The notes under the pieces were generated by a model. That model was not told the origin of the DNA. It worked only from the letters and a program-made list of their open reading frames with translations, and did not search any database. Of a DNA stretch of 11,077 bases, positions 7,456 to 11,077 are shown one piece after another. Both the position numbers and the translations under genes were made by a program. Origin of the DNA: Candidatus Zhuqueibacterota bacterium (GTDB lineage Bacteria > SM23-31 > B21-G16); assembly GCA_003644825.1 (NCBI GenBank), contig QNDJ01000021.1:1-11077 (forward strand), read 5' to 3'. How positions within the stretch are numbered: position 1 is the first letter of the stretch; every line of letters starts with the position of its first letter.

Positions 7456-7568
7456 ATATCTACCTCTCTCCTGCACCGATAATTACGATTTTCAATATAT
7501 TTAAAGTAAGATGTACACCCACACTTTATAACAAACTCAGGATTTTTAAATATTTTTAATTTAATAAT

Positions 7569-10500
7569 CTATACTTTGTTGTTTTTTGTTGCTTTTAGAA
7601 TAGTTCTTTTCTTTTTCCAACCTCCTTCAAAAATTTCATAGAGAATTGGTAGTTGAAGAGCAGTAAGGAATATCGCAGTTAACTCTCCACCTATATATAC
7701 AACAGCCATCGGCTGCTGAAGCTCCGATCCTGTCGATGATGTAAGAACTGCTAATGGAAGAACACCACAAATAATAACAAGTTCTGTCATCAATATTGGC
7801 CTTAACCTTATAATAGAGCCCTCCATAATTGCATCATGCAATGTATGTCCTTCTTTTCTAAGGTCGTTAATAAATGCAACTAATATGATTGCATTCTGTA
7901 TCGAAATACCAAACAAAGCAATAAACCCAACAGCCGAAGACACATTAAACGTTATACCTGTAATCCACAGAGCTATTATACCACCCATCATTGCAAAAGG
8001 AACATTTAATATTATACAGATAACATTCTTCAATGAACCAAAAGACAGATAAAGAAGGAAAAATACAATAACTGCAACAATTGAACCAAGGATTAATAGC
8101 TGTTTTGTAGCTCTTTGCTGACTTTCAAATTGACCGGCAAACTTAATATAGTATCCTGCAGGCAGGGATACATTTTTATAAACTTTTCTCATCGCTTCTT
8201 CAACCCAGCTCCCCTGGTCTCTTCCCTGAACATTACATATTATAACTCTTCTTCTTGTAACATTTTCCCTCATAATTGTAAGTGGGCCTTTAGTTATTTT
8301 AAAATTAGCAAAAGTCTCAAGTGGAATTCTCTGCCCGGATGGGGTATCTACAAGGAGTTTTTTTATTGTTTCCAGGTCTCCTCTGAATCTTTCTTGAAGC
8401 CTTATAAATACCGGGAATCTCATATGCCCTTCCAGAACATCTGTTACAGCAATTCCATTAAGAGCTGTTTCTATTACATCAGAAACATCGCCGATATTTA
8501 ATCCATACCTTGCAAGTTTCTTTCTATCAAAGGAAACTGCTATCTGAGGTGTTCCTGCTGTTTGTTCCACACGCAGGTCAGCAACACCTTTTACTGTAGA
8601 AATAATATCTCTGATTTCCTCAATTTTCTTATCAAGAACTTTAAAATCTGGACCGAACAACTTTATTGCGATTTGTCCTTCAATTCCAGTAAGCATCTCT
8701 GTCAATTTATTCTGGATTGGCTGTTCAAATATATAATGAATACCCGGTATTTTATCAAGTTCAACCCTCATCTCAGCGAAAAGCTGCTGCATTGATTTTC
8801 CTCTTCTTTCTTTGGGTTTAATTTCCATAATATAATGGCTGTGGTTCACAGGATGGGCATGTTCTGATTGCTCTGCATGGCCTGTTGTTCTATTTATAGA
8901 GAGAACTTCAGGAAACTTCATCATCGTTTTTTCAATAATTCTCCCAATTCTGTCTGATTCTTTAAGAGAAGTGCCCGGCATAAGAATTGTGCTTAATATT
9001 ATCGAACCCTCGTCCATTTGAGGCAAAAATTCTCTTCCAATCCTTGGGAATACAAAAAACAAAATAATAAGAAAAATAAGAACCGTAACAGTTAAAAATT
9101 CCCATTTGATTCTCAAACAATAATCCAGAGCTTTTCTGTAAACTTTTTTGAAAAACTCAATTGCAAAGTTATCTTTTTCCTTAATTTTTTCCTTTTTCAG
9201 TAATAAAGAACATAAAACAGGTTTAAGAGTTAAAGAGTTTATCAGACCACCTAATAATGCAGCTGCAACGGCAAAGGCTGTTGGTGCAAACATCCTGCCT
9301 TCTATTCCCTTCAGGGTAAAAAGTGGAACAAATACAAGTATTATTATCAATGATGCATGAAAAATGTGTTTTCCTACCTCTTTTGAAGCTTCAAGAGTTA
9401 AATCGAAAGTAGTTCCCTTTTTTTTCTGCAATAATCTATATATATTTTCAACCATTATAATAGAGGAGTTTGCCATCTTACCTATTCCAATTGCAAGCCC
9501 CCCAAGAGACATTACTGTTATACCTATATGAAATATTTTCATAAGGATAAAAGAAAAAAGCACAGAAATCGGTATTGTAAAAGAAGCTATCAATCCACTC
9601 CTTATGTTCCCCATAAATAATATAATAATTAATATTACAAGTAAAGCACCCTCTATAATAGCTTTCTCAACATGCCCGATAGCTTTCCAGATAAGTATCG
9701 ACTGGTCATAGTAAGGTGTGATTTTTATCCCAAAAGGCAGAGCTTTTTCTATTTCTTTAATTGCCTTTTTCAGATTGCTAATTGTTGTAAGGGTGTTTCC
9801 TCCATACTGTTTTTCTATTACCACATCCACAACTTCATTGTTTTTTCCATTCCTTCCTGCAACACCTCTTCTTAATTGATGCCCGATTTTTACTTCAGCA
9901 ACATCCTTTACATAAACCGGCACATTATTACGTTCTGTAATAACTGTATTTTTGATATCTTCGATACTCTGAATTCTTCCCAGTCCCCTTACAACATATT
10001 CCTGAGCACCCTTAATTAAAAGCCCACCTGAGGGATTGTAGTTGCTTTCTTCAATAGCTCTTTTTACTTCTGAAATTGTAATATTGTAATTTTTAAGTTT
10101 AGTAGGGTCAAATAGAACCTGATACTGTTTGATGAATCCACCAAGGTTAATAACAAAAGATATACCGGGAACACCCAGTAGTCTATATCGTATTATCCAA
10201 TCAGCAGTTGATCTGAGTTCCATTGGGTCAACATTATCCCCCTCTACAACAAACTGAAAAACCTCTCCCATTCTTGAGGATACAGGACCCAGAACAGGTT
10301 TAAGGGTATTTGCAGGTAGTTGATTAGCCACAAGCTCAAGCCTGCTGGTTACAAGCTGTCTGGCTAAATATATGTTTGTTCCCCAATCAAATTCAACAGT
10401 TACAACAGATAATCCAAGACTTGATTCTGACCTGACCCTTGTAACGTGAGGGGCACCATTCATAATACTTTCAAGTGGTCTTGTTATTAATTTCTCGACA

Positions 10501-10679
10501 TCCTCTGGCGGCATTCCATAATTTTCTGTTATTATATTAACAAGAGGAGCATTAAGGTCAGGGTATACATCTACCGGAAGCGTTCTGAATATTAAGGCTC
10601 CAATTACCATAATTAAAATTGTAATAAAAATAGTAAGGAGTCTATTCTTCATTGCCCAGGTTATAAGATAATCTATCAC
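7569..10679 (-). CDS. HME-type RND efflux pump inner-membrane subunit (CzcA/CusA-like)
   Basis: From the preferred GTG start this is 1036 residues, the normal RND length. It has TM1 near 15-32, a large periplasmic region, TM2-6 between about 340 and 490, a second periplasmic region and TM8-12 between about 858 and 1015. Motifs such as FRTLPVDVYPDLNAP, REFLPQMDEGSI and VGFIALFGISIQNAIILVAF place it in the heavy-metal efflux (CzcA/CusA) branch, which exports metal ions from periplasm or cytoplasm through an adaptor and an outer-membrane channel. The substrate is not clear. A histidine-rich stretch lies at 601-615. TM4 reads GKMANSSIIMVEN (400-412) where the family usually has G-E-L-V-D-D-A-I-V-D-V-E-N, so the proton-relay aspartates are absent. 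A TTG at 10712 would add 11 residues but has no ribosome binding site. The adaptor gene lies just upstream on the same strand, and the gene converges on larA. Confidence 0.92.
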   Translation of the reverse strand: MIDYLITWAMKNRLLTIFITILIMVIGALIFRTLPVDVYPDLNAPLVNIITENYGMPPEDVEKLITRPLESIMNGAPHVTRVRSESSLGLSVVTVEFDWGTNIYLARQLVTSRLELVANQLPANTLKPVLGPVSSRMGEVFQFVVEGDNVDPMELRSTADWIIRYRLLGVPGISFVINLGGFIKQYQVLFDPTKLKNYNITISEVKRAIEESNYNPSGGLLIKGAQEYVVRGLGRIQSIEDIKNTVITERNNVPVYVKDVAEVKIGHQLRRGVAGRNGKNNEVVDVVIEKQYGGNTLTTISNLKKAIKEIEKALPFGIKITPYYDQSILIWKAIGHVEKAIIEGALLVILIIILFMGNIRSGLIASFTIPISVLFSFILMKIFHIGITVMSLGGLAIGIGKMANSSIIMVENIYRLLQKKKGTTFDLTLEASKEVGKHIFHASLIIILVFVPLFTLKGIEGRMFAPTAFAVAAALLGGLINSLTLKPVLCSLLLKKEKIKEKDNFAIEFFKKVYRKALDYCLRIKWEFLTVTVLIFLIILFFVFPRIGREFLPQMDEGSIILSTILMPGTSLKESDRIGRIIEKTMMKFPEVLSINRTTGHAEQSEHAHPVNHSHYIMEIKPKERRGKSMQQLFAEMRVELDKIPGIHYIFEQPIQNKLTEMLTGIEGQIAIKLFGPDFKVLDKKIEEIRDIISTVKGVADLRVEQTAGTPQIAVSFDRKKLARYGLNIGDVSDVIETALNGIAVTDVLEGHMRFPVFIRLQERFRGDLETIKKLLVDTPSGQRIPLETFANFKITKGPLTIMRENVTRRRVIICNVQGRDQGSWVEEAMRKVYKNVSLPAGYYIKFAGQFESQQRATKQLLILGSIVAVIVFFLLYLSFGSLKNVICIILNVPFAMMGGIIALWITGITFNVSSAVGFIALFGISIQNAIILVAFINDLRKEGHTLHDAIMEGSIIRLRPILMTELVIICGVLPLAVLTSSTGSELQQPMAVVYIGGELTAIFLTALQLPILYEIFEGGWKKKRTILKATKNNKV

Positions 10680-10686
10680 TTTAATT

Positions 10687-10690
10687 CTCC
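10687..10690 (-). promoter_or_regulatory. Ribosome binding site that fixes the RND pump start at GTG 10679
   Basis: On the minus strand GGAG is followed by AATTAAA (7 bases) and then GTG at 10679-10677. The protein then begins VIDYLITWAMKNRLL, a typical RND N-terminus. The upstream TTG at 10712 has no comparable signal. Confidence 0.65.
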
Positions 10691-10748
10691 ATTTATTTTT
10701 ATTAATGGCCAATAGTAGTTTAACACTAATACTTTATTCTTGTTTAAG

Positions 10749-11077
10749 TTAATGAATATCCACTCCAATACCTTTTTTCTTTATCATTTCAGAAAAAATC
10801 TGGAAATTCCCCCTCGTAACAATTTCATCACCTTCATTTATTCCACTTAGAATTGCAATCTGATTATCACAGGTCTGACCTACTTTAACTTCCCTTCTTT
10901 TGAAACCTTCTTTGTCCTTTATTATCACTATCTTTTTATCTTCATGGTCGATGACTGCATCTTTTGGTATTACAACACAAACCTGATTTTCTGCAGTATA
11001 TATTTTTATATTTGCGAACATTCCTATTTTTAACATATTATCTTTATTCTTCACTTCAGTTCTGATAACTGTGGTTC
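10749..11077 (-). CDS. RND periplasmic adaptor (membrane fusion protein, CusB/CzcB-like), C-terminal part
   Basis: The frame stays open to the right edge of the window, so the N-terminus (signal peptide, hairpin and lipoyl domains) lies outside. The 108 visible residues include TTVIRTEVKNKDNMLKIGMF at the end of the beta-barrel domain, where LKIGMFANI is the counterpart of the usual L-R-P-G-M motif. VVIPKDAVIDHEDKKIVII, KRREVKVG and INEGDEIVTRG of the membrane-proximal domain follow. This is the standard C-terminal architecture of CusB/HlyD-type adaptors that link an RND pump to a TolC-like channel. A GTG at 11054 is an internal valine codon, not the start. The stop is 69 bases before the pump start on the same strand, which fits an adaptor-pump operon. 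No outer-membrane channel gene is in the window; it may lie upstream beyond the edge. Confidence 0.88.
   Translation of the reverse strand, partial: TTVIRTEVKNKDNMLKIGMFANIKIYTAENQVCVVIPKDAVIDHEDKKIVIIKDKEGFKRREVKVGQTCDNQIAILSGINEGDEIVTRGNFQIFSEMIKKKGIGVDIH

Noticed and set aside
7456-7568. Convergent gap between larA and the RND pump, expected to hold a bidirectional terminator
   Set aside because: I see AT-rich sequence with T-runs and A-runs but no GC-containing stem. No gene or clear terminator can be supported.
8115-8501. 128-codon open frame on the + strand inside the RND pump gene
   Set aside because: It lies fully antisense to a strongly conserved gene and has no recognisable domain or ribosome binding site. 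It is a shadow frame.
10680-10712. Longer RND pump start at TTG 10712
   Set aside because: TTG is a rare start, there is no Shine-Dalgarno upstream, and the GTG at 10679 has GGAG at ideal spacing and a family-like N-terminus.
1-11077. Search for mobile elements, CRISPR repeats, defence genes, toxin-antitoxin pairs and tRNA genes
   Set aside because: No transposase, integrase, regularly spaced repeat, tRNA-like fold or small toxin/antitoxin pair was recognised by eye on either strand.

Overview
The window is AT-rich bacterial chromosome with Arg codons mostly AGA/AGG and Lys codons mostly AAA. Genes are closely packed and all have ordinary bacterial family assignments. I see no rRNA, tRNA, CRISPR array, transposase or phage gene. 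The RND efflux system with its periplasmic adaptor, together with a secreted SPOR-domain protein, indicates a Gram-negative (two-membrane) bacterium. The low GC and the mtaB-miaB-lapA-like-SPOR order would suit an uncultivated lineage of the FCB or WOR-3/Cloacimonadota kind, but that placement is a guess that a marker-gene tree would have to settle.

Left part (1-5017, + strand): the tail of a membrane protein is followed by a tightly coupled run of five genes. These are a PLP-dependent class I/II aminotransferase, mtaB, miaB, a LapA-domain membrane protein and a secreted TPR/SPOR protein. The junctions from the aminotransferase through miaB are ATGA overlaps, lapA starts inside the end of miaB, and the SPOR gene starts with TTG in a TTGA overlap. 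This is very probably one operon. MtaB and MiaB are paralogous radical-SAM methylthiotransferases. They finish position 37 of ANN-decoding tRNAs (MtaB, on t6A37) and UNN-decoding tRNAs (MiaB, on i6A37). The last two genes look like envelope proteins.

Middle part (5018-7455, + strand): a zinc-binding MDR dehydrogenase is followed by a LarA-family nickel-pincer racemase/epimerase. The dehydrogenase keeps the structural-zinc cysteines but not the usual catalytic-zinc signature. The larA-like reading frame ends early, and the expected C-terminal segment continues in another frame, so the gene carries a frameshift or the sequence has an error there.

Right part (7569-11077, - strand): an HME-type (CzcA/CusA-like) RND pump follows the C-terminal end of its CusB/CzcB-like adaptor, which runs off the window. 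It converges on the larA gene. The pump lacks all the acidic residues usually found in the TM4 proton-relay motif. That is the most unusual feature of the window. I did not find an evident new multi-gene system.
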